Assembly (NCBI RefSeq): GCF_024793895.1
Contig: NZ_JANUSB010000002.1
Coordinates: 62,001 to 126,000 of the forward strand
Direction of reading: 5' to 3'
DNA: 64,000 nt
Origin: Serratia sp. AKBS12
Lineage (GTDB): Bacteria; Pseudomonadota; Gammaproteobacteria; Enterobacterales; Enterobacteriaceae
Shown here: positions 9,905 through 24,229 of the stretch, piece after piece
Position numbering within the stretch: position 1 is the stretch's first letter
Layout: each line of letters starts with the position of its first letter
Position numbers and translations under genes: made by a program
Notes under the pieces: model-generated
The model's database searches: none
The model's input: the letters and a program-made list of their open reading frames with translations, nothing else
What the model was told of the DNA's origin: nothing

Positions 9905-9929
9905 GGCGACTGACGTTAGATAACCACCG

Positions 9930-9950
9930 GGGCCGGCTGAACCCCGGCCC
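9930..9950 (+). other. Intercistronic hairpin, binding protein / ABC permease
   Basis: GGGCCGG (9930-9936) and CCGGCCC (9944-9950) can form a 7-bp stem with a 7-nt loop; an alternative CCGGGG/CCCCGG pairing overlaps it. Position after a binding-protein gene suggests differential mRNA stability within the operon. Confidence 0.45.
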
Positions 9951-9967
9951 AGACAGGGGCTACATGT

Positions 9968-10822
9968 ATGTTTCCAGAACGCTTTACCTTCTCGATTGCC
10001 GATTGGATTAATGGCTGGGTCGATATCCTGGTCAACAACTACGGCGATATGTTCCGCAATATTTCCGACAGCCTGCTGTGGGCAGTGATCCAACTTGAAG
10101 GCCTGCTGCGCGCGACGCCGTGGTGGCTGATGCTGGCCATCGTCGGCTTGCTGGCCTGGCATGCAACCCGCCGCTGGCTGCCAACGGCGGTGATGGTCGG
10201 GCTGCTGCTGCTGGTTGGCGCCGCCGGCATGTGGGACAAACTGATGCAAACGTTGGCGCTGGTGCTGGTCGCTACGCTGCTGGCGGTGATCGTTGGCATC
10301 CCGCAGGGTATTTTGGCAGCGCGTAGCGATCGCGTGCGGGCGGTAATGATGCCACTGATGGACGTAATGCAAACCATGCCAAGCTTTGTCTACCTGATCC
10401 CGGTGCTGATGCTGTTCGGCCTGGGCAAGGTGCCGGCGATCCTGGCCACGGTGATTTACGCTACGCCGCCGCTGATCCGCCTGACCGATCTGGGTATTCG
10501 TCAGGTCGATAAGGAAGTGATGGAATCGGTCACCGCATTTGGCGCCAACCGCTGGCAAAAACTGTTCGGCGTCCAGTTGCCGCTGGCACTGCCGAGCATT
10601 ATGGCCGGTATCAACCAGACCACCATGATGTCGCTGTCAATGGTGGTGGTAGCGTCGATGATCGGCGCACGCGGGCTGGGCGAGGACGTGCTGGTGGGCA
10701 TCCAGACGCTGAACGTCGGGCTGGGGCTGGAGGCCGGATTGGCCATTGTCATTCTCGCCGTGGTCATTGACCGCATCACTCAGGCATATGGCCGCTCTGC
10801 GGTTGTCGCGAGGGAATCCTGA
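9968..10822 (+). CDS. ABC importer permease, ProW/HutW-like
   Basis: A 284-residue inner-membrane subunit of the glycine-betaine/histidine ABC family. After an amphipathic N-terminal region it has about six or seven membrane segments. The coupling-loop region of binding-protein-dependent permeases is visible as ESVTAFGANRWQKLFGVQLP (about residues 190-210), followed by LPSIMAGINQTTMMSLSMVV, which is highly conserved in ProW homologues. It lacks the longer N-terminal extension of E. coli ProW. Its ATG has GGGG upstream, and its TGA overlaps the ATPase start (ATGA), so permease and ATPase are translationally coupled. Confidence 0.9.
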   Translation: MFPERFTFSIADWINGWVDILVNNYGDMFRNISDSLLWAVIQLEGLLRATPWWLMLAIVGLLAWHATRRWLPTAVMVGLLLLVGAAGMWDKLMQTLALVLVATLLAVIVGIPQGILAARSDRVRAVMMPLMDVMQTMPSFVYLIPVLMLFGLGKVPAILATVIYATPPLIRLTDLGIRQVDKEVMESVTAFGANRWQKLFGVQLPLALPSIMAGINQTTMMSLSMVVVASMIGARGLGEDVLVGIQTLNVGLGLEAGLAIVILAVVIDRITQAYGRSAVVARES

Positions 10823-11679
10823 TGAATAAAATCGAAATCAAAAACGTTTACAAGATCTTCGGCCAACGCACCGCCGAGGCGCTGGCGCTAAGCCGGCAAG
10901 GAAAAACCAAGCCGGAGGTGCAGGCTGCCACCGACTGCGTGATCGGCGTACACGATCTGTCGATGAGCATCGCTGCCGGTGAGATCTTTGTCATCATGGG
11001 GCTGTCCGGATCGGGGAAATCCACCCTGGTGCGCCACTTCAACCGCCTGATCGAACCGACCAGCGGCGAGATCCTGGTGGACGGCGAAGATATCCTGCGC
11101 TACGACGAAAAACGGCTCGAGCATTTTCGCCGGCACAAAATCAGTATGGTGTTCCAGAGCTTCGGTCTGCTGCCGCATAAAACGGTGCTGGAGAACGTCG
11201 GTTACGGCCTGAAGGTGCGCGGTGAAACCAGAGAAGTTTTTCAGGCGCGGGCGCAACACTGGATCGACACCGTTGGCCTGAAAGGTTATGAGAAATCCTA
11301 TCCGCATCAACTTTCCGGCGGTATGCGTCAACGCGTCGGACTGGCGCGCGCCCTGGCCACCGACACCGATATCATCCTGCTGGATGAAGCCTTCAGCGCC
11401 CTCGACCCGCTGATCCGCGCCGAGATGCAGGATCAACTGCTGGCACTGCAAAAAGAGCTGCATAAGACGCTGGTGTTTATCACCCACGATCTGGATGAAG
11501 CGGTGCGCATCGGTAACCGTATTGCCATCTTGAAGGACGGCAAACTGATTCAGGTCGGTACCCCGCAGGAAATCCTGAATAATCCGGCAGATGAATACGT
11601 GAACCGTTTTGTACAGCGCAGATTGGCGTTGGATGAAAACATGCAAAAACCGCGTCCAATGATGATGGCCAGCGCCTGA
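10822..11679 (+). CDS. ABC importer ATP-binding subunit, ProV/HutV-like, without CBS domains
   Basis: A 285-residue ATPase that energises the importer. Walker A is GLSGSGKST (60-68), the signature LSGGMRQR begins at 164, Walker B with catalytic Glu189 is ILLDEAFSALDP, and the H-loop is FITHDLDEA. The N-terminal EALALSRQGKTKPEV segment is characteristic of the ProV/OpuAA branch. It ends shortly after the ATPase core, so the tandem CBS osmosensing module of E. coli ProV (about 400 residues) is missing. This argues for nutrient uptake rather than osmotically gated betaine accumulation. The lyase gene starts 8-11 bp downstream. Confidence 0.9.
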   Translation: MNKIEIKNVYKIFGQRTAEALALSRQGKTKPEVQAATDCVIGVHDLSMSIAAGEIFVIMGLSGSGKSTLVRHFNRLIEPTSGEILVDGEDILRYDEKRLEHFRRHKISMVFQSFGLLPHKTVLENVGYGLKVRGETREVFQARAQHWIDTVGLKGYEKSYPHQLSGGMRQRVGLARALATDTDIILLDEAFSALDPLIRAEMQDQLLALQKELHKTLVFITHDLDEAVRIGNRIAILKDGKLIQVGTPQEILNNPADEYVNRFVQRRLALDENMQKPRPMMMASA

Positions 11680-11687
11680 GGAGAACC

Positions 11688-13214
11688 ATGATGCATTCCG
11701 TTTCCGGCGTGGAGATTGATTGCCAGCCGCTGCGCTGGCAGGACGTGGTGGCGGTAGCGCGCGACGGCGCGCCGCTCAGCCTGTCCCCTGCCGCCTGGGC
11801 GCGTATCGACAATGCGCACGGCATCGTCAGGCAGATTGTCGACGGAAAGCAGCGCGCTTACGGCGTCAATACCGGGCTCGGCGCGCTGTGCAATCAGGCG
11901 CTGCATGGTGAACAGCTGGCGCAGCTGTCGCGCAATACCCTGCTGAGCCATGCCTGCGGCGTCGGGGCGCCGCTCAGCGATAGCCAGACGCGGGCGATCA
12001 TCTGCTGTGCCGTGATCAACTACAGCCACGGCAAGTCCGGTATCCAGCGTCCGCTGGTGGAAGCGCTGCTGGCGCTGCTAAACCGCGGCATTACGCCGCA
12101 GGTACCCGCGCAGGGGTCGGTCGGCTATCTGACGCATATGGCGCACGTTGGCGTGTCGCTGCTTGGCCTTGGCCAGGTCAGCTATCGCGGCCAGATTGTC
12201 GCCGCCAGCCAGGCACTGGCCGAGGAACAGATTGCGCTACCGGCGCTCGGCGCCAAGGACGGCCTGTGCCTGGTGAACGGAACTCCGTGCATGACCGGCC
12301 TGGCCTGTCTGGCACTGGCGGACGCCTGGAGTTTGCTGCGTTGGGCCGATGTACTGGGTGCGATGAGTTTTGAAGCGTTGCGCGGTCAACAGGCGGCCTT
12401 CGACCAGGAAATCCTGGCCTTGAAGCCGCATCCCGGCATGCAGCAGGTGGGGCATAATTTGCGCACCTTGCTGAGCGGCAGCGAAGTGATTGCCGCCGCA
12501 GAAGGCATCCGCACCCAGGATGCATTGAGCATTCGTTCCATACCACAGGTACATGGCGCCTGCCGCGATCAGTGGGCGCATGCCGCGCGGCAGATCGAAA
12601 ACGAGCTGAACGGCGCCAGCGATAACCCACTGCTACTGGGTACACCGCAACGCTATCGCGTGGTATCACAGGCCAATCCTCACGGCGAATCGGTCGCGAT
12701 GGCCGCCGATCTGCTGGCGATCGCCATGGCCGAACTGGGGGGTATCGCCGAGCGCCGCATCGATCGCCTGATTAACCCGCTGGTCAGCGGCCTGCCGGCG
12801 TTTCTGGTCAGTGAACCGGGGGTCAACTCCGGCATGATGATCGCCCAATACGTCGCCGCCGCGCTATGTGCGGAAAACCGCCAGTTGGCGCAGCCGTGCG
12901 TGGTGGACAACTACGTTACTTCGGCATTGCAGGAAGATCACCTCAGCCTCGGTACCGGAGCGGCGCTGCGCTTGCATAAGGCGGTGGCCAACTGCCGACA
13001 GATTCTGGCGATTGAATACCTGCTGGCCGCCCAGGCGTTTGAGTTCCTGACGCCAGCGCGTTTCGGCGTCGGCACCGGGCGAGCCTGGCAACGGCTGCGG
13101 CAGAGCGTCGCGCCGTATCACCAGGATCGCTGGCTGGCGCCGGACATTGCCGCCAGCGCCGCCTTGATTGCCGATGATGGTGTTCTGGCCGAAATCGCCC
13201 CAGCCCTCGGCTAA
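11688..13214 (+). CDS. MIO-less histidine-ammonia-lyase-fold enzyme; candidate trimethylammonia-lyase (ergothionase-like)
   Basis: A 508-residue member of the aromatic amino acid lyase fold, clearly related to the HutH encoded 4.3 kb upstream. Retained landmarks are Tyr59 in AYGVNTGLG, NGTPCMTG, IRSIPQVHGAC with Arg283, ASDNPL, and Glu417 in LQEDHLSL. Two catalytic features are absent. The sequence reads GSVG-YLTHMAHV where HutH reads [15 protein letters not shown], so the MIO-forming Ala-Ser-Gly is deleted in frame. The Tyr of DPYSLR is Leu280. Known MIO-free enzymes of this fold include ergothionase, which eliminates trimethylamine from ergothioneine; adjacency to a quaternary-ammonium type importer fits such a substrate. 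Automated annotation would probably call it histidine ammonia-lyase. AGGAG precedes two possible ATGs (11688, 11691); the second has better spacing. Confidence 0.75.
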   Translation: MMHSVSGVEIDCQPLRWQDVVAVARDGAPLSLSPAAWARIDNAHGIVRQIVDGKQRAYGVNTGLGALCNQALHGEQLAQLSRNTLLSHACGVGAPLSDSQTRAIICCAVINYSHGKSGIQRPLVEALLALLNRGITPQVPAQGSVGYLTHMAHVGVSLLGLGQVSYRGQIVAASQALAEEQIALPALGAKDGLCLVNGTPCMTGLACLALADAWSLLRWADVLGAMSFEALRGQQAAFDQEILALKPHPGMQQVGHNLRTLLSGSEVIAAAEGIRTQDALSIRSIPQVHGACRDQWAHAARQIENELNGASDNPLLLGTPQRYRVVSQANPHGESVAMAADLLAIAMAELGGIAERRIDRLINPLVSGLPAFLVSEPGVNSGMMIAQYVAAALCAENRQLAQPCVVDNYVTSALQEDHLSLGTGAALRLHKAVANCRQILAIEYLLAAQAFEFLTPARFGVGTGRAWQRLRQSVAPYHQDRWLAPDIAASAALIADDGVLAEIAPALG

Positions 13215-13248
13215 CCACCACACAGGGCGCGAGGCGATCGACAGGCGT

Positions 13249-13274
13249 AAAAAAACCCGCCGCAGCGGGTTTTT
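13249..13274. terminator. Bidirectional terminator, lyase / eno
   Basis: ACCCGC (13255-13260) and GCGGGT (13265-13270) form a GC stem with a tetraloop, flanked by an A-tract on the left and a T-tract on the right. It can end both the catabolic operon on the plus strand and eno on the minus strand. Confidence 0.9.
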
Positions 13275-13298
13275 GATTCATCACCTGGCAAAGCGTGA

Positions 13299-14609
<1,311 letters not shown>

Positions 14610-14620
14610 TCACAAGTTGA

Positions 14621-14747
14621 ATATACCCTTGGTCTTTCAAGCCGCATCGTTGTTGGCTGCGGCTGCTCACCCCAGTCACCTGGTGATCCAGGCTGCCGAG
14701 GATGCGCATCCTTGCCGCCTGAATGCAGCTCGAAATCCGTTGGGTAA
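14621..14747. repeat. Dispersed imperfect palindrome, copy 2 (pyrG-eno gap)
   Basis: The left end (TATACCC, then TTTCAAGCCGCATC) mirrors the right end, whose complement reads TACCCAACGGATTTCGAGCTGC. The interior contains TTGTTGGCTGCGGCTGCTCA, related to the core at 1340-1447. At about 127 bp it is the length of an ERIC/MITE-like element, is non-coding, and would fold in the pyrG-eno intergenic RNA, separating expression of the two genes. Confidence 0.65.
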
Positions 14748-14801
14748 CAAATCCCAGACAAACAACGCGCGGTTTATGCCGCGCGTTGCCTACCAAAACT
14801 C

Positions 14802-16819
<2,018 letters not shown>

Positions 16820-17614
16820 TTAGTTTTCCGCTTTCTTCACCTGTTGCCAGGCCTGCTCCATCTGTTCCAGCGTGGCCTGCGACGTCGTCAGACCCTGCTG
16901 CGCGATCAGGGTTTCCACCTGCCGGAAGCGCCGCTCAAACTTGCGGTTGGCGGACTGGAGTGCGGTTTCCGCCTTATGGCCCAGATGGCGCGACAGATTC
17001 ACCGTGGCAAACAGCAGGTCGCCGATTTCCTCTTCCAGTTTCTGTTGATCGACCACCGCCTGCTGCGCTTCGTGCATCACTTCGTCGATTTCTTCGTACA
17101 CTTTGTCGAGCACCGGGCCGAGGGTATGCCAGTCAAATCCCACCGAGGCGCAGCGCTTTTGAATTTTGTGCGCCTTCATCAGCGCCGGCAGCGCCGCGGG
17201 AATGTCATCCAGCACCGAATGCAACGCCTTCTCCGCGCGCTCCCCGGCCTTTAGCTGCTCCCAGCGGGCAGCCACTGTGCCGGCATCGCCAGCCACGGCT
17301 TCACCAAAGATATGCGGATGGCGGCGTTCCAGCTTATCGCTGATGGCGTTACACAGGTCGTTGAAGTCGAACAGCCCCTGCTCTTGCCCCATCTGGGCAT
17401 AGAACACCACCTGGAACAACAGATCCCCCAGTTCGTCGCGCAGATCGGCATAGTCGCGGCGCTCGATGGCGTCCAGCACTTCGTAGGTTTCTTCCAGCGT
17501 GTAGGGTGCAATGCTGGCAAAGGTCTGTTGGCGATCCCACGGGCAGCCGTTGTCAGGATCGCGCAGCGTTTTCATGATGGTTAGCAGACGCTGCAAGGCA
17601 ATAGGTTGGGTCAT
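16820..17614 (-). CDS. mazG: Nucleoside triphosphate pyrophosphohydrolase MazG
   Basis: MazG hydrolyses (d)NTPs to monophosphates and pyrophosphate and affects stringent-response nucleotide pools and survival in starvation. The 264-residue protein has two tandem MazG helical domains. The first carries the metal-binding motif EETYEVLDAIERRDYADLRDE in an ExxE-D arrangement, and the second EEIDEVMHEAQ followed by LEEEIGDLLFA, which holds the main activity in E. coli MazG. It lies downstream of relA; the mazEF pair found between relA and mazG in E. coli is absent. A hairpin-plus-U terminator separates it from relA, so it may have its own promoter in the 100-bp gap. Confidence 0.97.
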   Translation of the reverse strand: MTQPIALQRLLTIMKTLRDPDNGCPWDRQQTFASIAPYTLEETYEVLDAIERRDYADLRDELGDLLFQVVFYAQMGQEQGLFDFNDLCNAISDKLERRHPHIFGEAVAGDAGTVAARWEQLKAGERAEKALHSVLDDIPAALPALMKAHKIQKRCASVGFDWHTLGPVLDKVYEEIDEVMHEAQQAVVDQQKLEEEIGDLLFATVNLSRHLGHKAETALQSANRKFERRFRQVETLIAQQGLTTSQATLEQMEQAWQQVKKAEN

Positions 17615-17637
17615 GTAAAAGTCTCTGACAAAAGAAA

Positions 17638-17653
17638 GGGCCGGTTACGGCCC
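17638..17653 (-). terminator. Terminator of relA
   Basis: Read on the minus strand, GGGCCG and CGGCCC form a 6-bp stem with a 4-nt loop followed by TTTCTTTT, 65 bp after the relA stop codon. This is a plausible intrinsic terminator, uncoupling mazG from relA. Confidence 0.65.
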
Positions 17654-17717
17654 ATAGCGGTTGATGCCCGGGGCTCTCCCCCCGCCAGCAACCAGGCGGC
17701 GCGAAACACGCCGGGAT

Positions 17718-19949
17718 TCAGCTACCGTGCAGCCGCTTGGCATCGATCACGTCCGGCAACTGGTTCAGCTTGGCCAACACCCGCCCCAGCACCTGCTGGT
17801 TGTAGATTTCGATATCCATATCGATGGTTGCCACCTGCTTTTTGGTATCGCTCCTGCTGGCCACGCCCAGCACGTTGACCTTTTCATTGGCCAGGATGGT
17901 GGTGATGTCGCGCAGCAGGCCGCTGCGATCGTTGGCCGTTACGCGCACCACCAGCGAATAGCCGCTGGAGTAGCTTTCGCCCCACACCGCGTCGACGATG
18001 CGTTCAGGGGCATGGGATTGCAGCTCGGCCAGTTGATCGCAATCGGCACGGTGGATCGAGATACCGCGCCCCTGGGTGATAAAACCAATGATGTCATCGC
18101 CCGGGATCGGTTGGCAGCAGCGCGCAATGTGGTGCATCAGATTACCAACGCCTTCCACTACCACCCGGCCGTCATCCTTGCGGCGCGTAGTCGGCGGTGC
18201 CTTGTGCTGTACCAGCTGGCGCAAGGCTTCGCGGTCCTGCTCCTCGGCGCTCGGTTTGTTGAACTTGCCTTGCAGGAAGTTGACCATCTGGTTGAGGCGA
18301 ATATCGCCGCCGCCGATCGCCGCCAGCACTTCATCCAGCGAGTTCATGTTGTAACGCGGGATCAGCAGCTTTTCCGCGTCCTTCAGGCTGATGCCAAGAT
18401 GCTCCAGCTCGTTGTCGAGCATTTGCCGTCCGGCCAGTATATTCTTGTCACGATCCTGCTTGCGGAACCAGTTGTGTATCTTTGAACGGCCGCGGCTGGT
18501 GGTCACGTAGCCCAGGTTCGGGTTCAGCCAGTCACGGCTGGGGTTCGGCTGCTTCTGAGTGATGATTTCGATCTGATCGCCCATCTGCAACTGATAGGTA
18601 AATGGCACGATGCGCCCGCCAATCTTGGCGCCGATACAACGGTGACCGACATCGCTGTGAATATGGTAGGCAAAATCCAGCGGCGTAGAGCCGGCCGGCA
18701 GATCCACCACGTCGCCCTTTGGCGTAAACACATATACCCGGTCGTCGAATACCTGGCTGCGCACTTCGTCGAGCATTTCGCCAGAGTCGGCCATTTCTTC
18801 CTGCCAGGCAATCAGCTTGCGCAGCCAGGCAATACGTTCTTCATAACCGGAGCGCACCGTAGCGATGGCGCCCTCTTTGTATTTCCAGTGTGCCGCCACG
18901 CCCAGCTCGGCGTCTTCATGCATCTGCCGGGTACGGATCTGAATTTCGACCGTTTTGCCGCGCGGCCCGAGCACCACGGTATGGATTGACTGATAGCCGT
19001 TCGGTTTCGGGTTGGCGACATAGTCGTCGAACTCGTCAGGCAGGTGGCGGAAATGGGTGTGCACGATGCCCAGCGCCGCGTAGCAGTCCTGCAAACGTTC
19101 GGCCACGATACGCACCGCGCGCACGTCGAACAGCTCATCGAACGCCAGCGCCTTCTTCTGCATTTTGCGCCAGATGCTGTAGATGTGTTTTGGCCGGCCA
19201 TAAATATCGACCTTGATGCCTTCGTCGGCCATCGCCTTGCGCAGCGAGGAGACGAAGTCGTCGATAAACTGCTCGCGATCGATGCGCCGTTCATGCAACA
19301 GCTTGGCAATGCGCTTGTACTCTTCCGGGTGCAGATAGCGGAAGCAGAAATCCTCCAGCTCCCACTTCAGCTGGCCGATACCCAGCCGGTTCGCCAGCGG
19401 CGCATAGATGTTGGAACACTCTTTTGCCGCCAGTACGCGTTCGTCTTCCGGCGCGTCCTTGACCTCCCGCAGATGGGCAATACGCTCCGCCAGCTTGATC
19501 ACCACGCAGCGGAAATCTTCCACCATCGCCAACAACATGCGGCGCACGTTATCGACCTGCTCGGAGCCCATCGAATCGTTGTGCGTCGCCTTCAACTGGC
19601 GAATGGCGTCCATGTCGCGCACGCCGTGCACCAGGGCGACGATGCCCTTGCCAAAGGTCTCGCTCAGGGTATCTTCCGCCACTACGTTGGCATCCACCAG
19701 CGGGAACAGCAGCGCGGCGCGCATACTGTCGTTGTCCATGCTGAGCGTCGACAGGATTTCCACCATTTCCAGACCGCGCCATAACAGGATCGGCGCATCG
19801 GGATGATGCTGAGTTTGCTGCTCACAGTAGCGCCAGGTTGCGGCTAAACGCTCACATGACTGCGGGTTAGGTAGCCCAAGGCTTTCGATCCACGCATCGA
19901 GCGCGAATTCGCCCGCCGTGTTCAGATGTGCACTTCTTACCGCAACCAT
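17718..19949 (-). CDS. relA: (p)ppGpp synthetase I RelA
   Basis: RelA senses uncharged tRNA on stalled ribosomes and makes (p)ppGpp, triggering the stringent response. The 743-residue length is typical. Order of domains: degenerate N-terminal hydrolase region (about 1-200, without the HD pair of bifunctional Rel/SpoT), synthetase with GRPKHIYSIWRKM and the RelA-type acidic ELFD-VRAVRI motif (about 240-330), TGS domain with PAGSTPLDFAYHIHSDVGHRC (about 405-470), a conserved-cysteine region with IARCCQPIPGDDIIGF, and a C-terminal ACT domain. It starts 9 bp after rlmD ends, so the two are probably co-transcribed. Confidence 0.99.
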   Translation of the reverse strand: MVAVRSAHLNTAGEFALDAWIESLGLPNPQSCERLAATWRYCEQQTQHHPDAPILLWRGLEMVEILSTLSMDNDSMRAALLFPLVDANVVAEDTLSETFGKGIVALVHGVRDMDAIRQLKATHNDSMGSEQVDNVRRMLLAMVEDFRCVVIKLAERIAHLREVKDAPEDERVLAAKECSNIYAPLANRLGIGQLKWELEDFCFRYLHPEEYKRIAKLLHERRIDREQFIDDFVSSLRKAMADEGIKVDIYGRPKHIYSIWRKMQKKALAFDELFDVRAVRIVAERLQDCYAALGIVHTHFRHLPDEFDDYVANPKPNGYQSIHTVVLGPRGKTVEIQIRTRQMHEDAELGVAAHWKYKEGAIATVRSGYEERIAWLRKLIAWQEEMADSGEMLDEVRSQVFDDRVYVFTPKGDVVDLPAGSTPLDFAYHIHSDVGHRCIGAKIGGRIVPFTYQLQMGDQIEIITQKQPNPSRDWLNPNLGYVTTSRGRSKIHNWFRKQDRDKNILAGRQMLDNELEHLGISLKDAEKLLIPRYNMNSLDEVLAAIGGGDIRLNQMVNFLQGKFNKPSAEEQDREALRQLVQHKAPPTTRRKDDGRVVVEGVGNLMHHIARCCQPIPGDDIIGFITQGRGISIHRADCDQLAELQSHAPERIVDAVWGESYSSGYSLVVRVTANDRSGLLRDITTILANEKVNVLGVASRSDTKKQVATIDMDIEIYNQQVLGRVLAKLNQLPDVIDAKRLHGS

Positions 19950-19958
19950 ACCTTCTCC

Positions 19959-21308
19959 CTACTTTGCAGCGGCCCCTGACGCCGTGTCGTTTATGAACAG
20001 CGCCATTGATTCAAGATGCCCCGTGTGCGGGAACATATCCAACATTCGCACACGCGCAAGACGATAACCGGCGGCCAGCAACACCTTGCTGTCGCGTGCC
20101 AGCGTGCTGGGGTTACAGGAAACGTAAACCACTCGCTCTGGCGCCAGTTTTACAATATGTGACATCACGCCAGCCGCACCCGCACGGGCAGGATCCAGCA
20201 TCACTTTATCAAATCCCTGTGCTGCCCAAGGCTGCCGCTCAACGTCATCTTCCAGATTCTCATGGAAGAAAGACGCATTATTCAGCAAATTCCGATGTGC
20301 ATTATATTGCCCATTCGCTACCAGCGTGGCAACACCTTCGATGCCTACTACCGCTTTGGCGCGCCGGGCCAGCGGCAAGGTAAAGTTGCCCATGCCGCAG
20401 AACAGATCCAATACACGATCATTGGGCTGTAGCTCGAGCCATTCAAGGGCCTGAGCCACCATTTGCTGGTTTACCGCGTCATTTACCTGAATAAAGTCAC
20501 GCGGACTGAAGTCTAAGCGTAGTCCGTCAACCTGATAATACGGCGTTTCACCGCACAGTTTTTCCAGCCGTTCGCTGTTGGCAGCCAGATAAATCGCTAG
20601 CGTATGCTGCTCGGCAAACGCCAGCAGCGCCTGGCGATCGGCCGGTTTCAGCGCATCAAGATGGCGCAGCACCAGAAGCGGACCGTTGTCCGCCAGCACC
20701 AGCTCGGCATGGCCCAGGCGATTGGCGGCCTGCAGGCCGCTCAGGCAGGCGTGCAGCGGTGACAACAGACGCTCCAGCGCCGGTGCCAGCACCGGACAGT
20801 GGCTAATGGGCACCAGATCGTTGGAAGCCGCCTGGCGGAACCCCATCGTCAACGTCTGCCGCCGGGGTTGCCAGGACAGCCCCAGGCGCGCACGGCGCCG
20901 ATAGCCATACTGCGGCCCGGCAATCACCGGTTCCTGCGGCACTCTGACGCCGGTTTCCCGTTCGATCATCCGCCCGAGCGCCACCGCCTTGCTCTGCTGC
21001 TGCAACGTCGCATCGGCATGCTGCTGCTGGCAACCGCCGCACACGCCAAAATGCGGGCATTGCGGCTCAACCCGCTGCGGGCTGCGCGTCAGCAGGCGTT
21101 TCAGCTTGCCTTTGGCGAACTGACGCTTGTCTTCCGTCAGTTGGATTTCCGCCTGTTCGCCCGGCAGTACCCCGGCGACAAATACCGCCTTGCCGTTGTG
21201 ACGCGCCACGCCCTGGCCAAAGGGATCGAGATCGTCCACGGTAACGGTCAATATTTGTGGACTCTGCCGGGTCGTCACGCGGCGTTTGGGAGAGTAGAAT
21301 TGCGCCAT
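19959..21308 (-). CDS. rlmD: 23S rRNA (uracil-1939-C5)-methyltransferase RlmD
   Basis: RlmD methylates U1939 of 23S rRNA with S-adenosylmethionine. The 449-residue protein has an N-terminal TRAM RNA-binding domain (about 14-75), the iron-sulfur cysteines in [11 protein letters not shown] (about 81-90) with a fourth further on, a Rossmann methyltransferase core with [16 protein letters not shown], and the nucleophilic cysteine in [13 protein letters not shown]. It is divergent from barA with a 62-bp gap and runs into relA. The start [10 protein letters not shown] matches the family. Confidence 0.98.
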   Translation of the reverse strand: MAQFYSPKRRVTTRQSPQILTVTVDDLDPFGQGVARHNGKAVFVAGVLPGEQAEIQLTEDKRQFAKGKLKRLLTRSPQRVEPQCPHFGVCGGCQQQHADATLQQQSKAVALGRMIERETGVRVPQEPVIAGPQYGYRRRARLGLSWQPRRQTLTMGFRQAASNDLVPISHCPVLAPALERLLSPLHACLSGLQAANRLGHAELVLADNGPLLVLRHLDALKPADRQALLAFAEQHTLAIYLAANSERLEKLCGETPYYQVDGLRLDFSPRDFIQVNDAVNQQMVAQALEWLELQPNDRVLDLFCGMGNFTLPLARRAKAVVGIEGVATLVANGQYNAHRNLLNNASFFHENLEDDVERQPWAAQGFDKVMLDPARAGAAGVMSHIVKLAPERVVYVSCNPSTLARDSKVLLAAGYRLARVRMLDMFPHTGHLESMALFINDTASGAAAK

Positions 21309-21370
21309 AAAATTGTCGATTGCTGGTTCATTAAGCTAGGATGAGCGCAATTCTCCCACATTGGATTCCC

Positions 21371-24100
<2,730 letters not shown>

Positions 24101-24229
24101 GCATGCGGGCCAGGCGCTCCCCCGTCAGAAGCTGGCCAATCCCAGGCCAATGCGCCGCGTTGCCGAGCGGCCTTGGTACCCGCACTCAGGGGGATTGCCG
24201 TGTTTGGCCATTGCATCCTATGGCTGAGC

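Noticed and set aside
9137-10558. 473-codon minus-strand frame
   Set aside because: It is antisense to the ABC binding protein and permease genes and shows Arg/Gln/His-rich composition typical of shadow frames.
12111-12140. Possible frameshift or sequencing error causing loss of the Ala-Ser-Gly motif in the second lyase
   Set aside because: The deletion is exactly three codons, the frame is intact for 508 residues, both flanks align with HutH, and a second catalytic residue (Tyr to Leu280) is independently changed.
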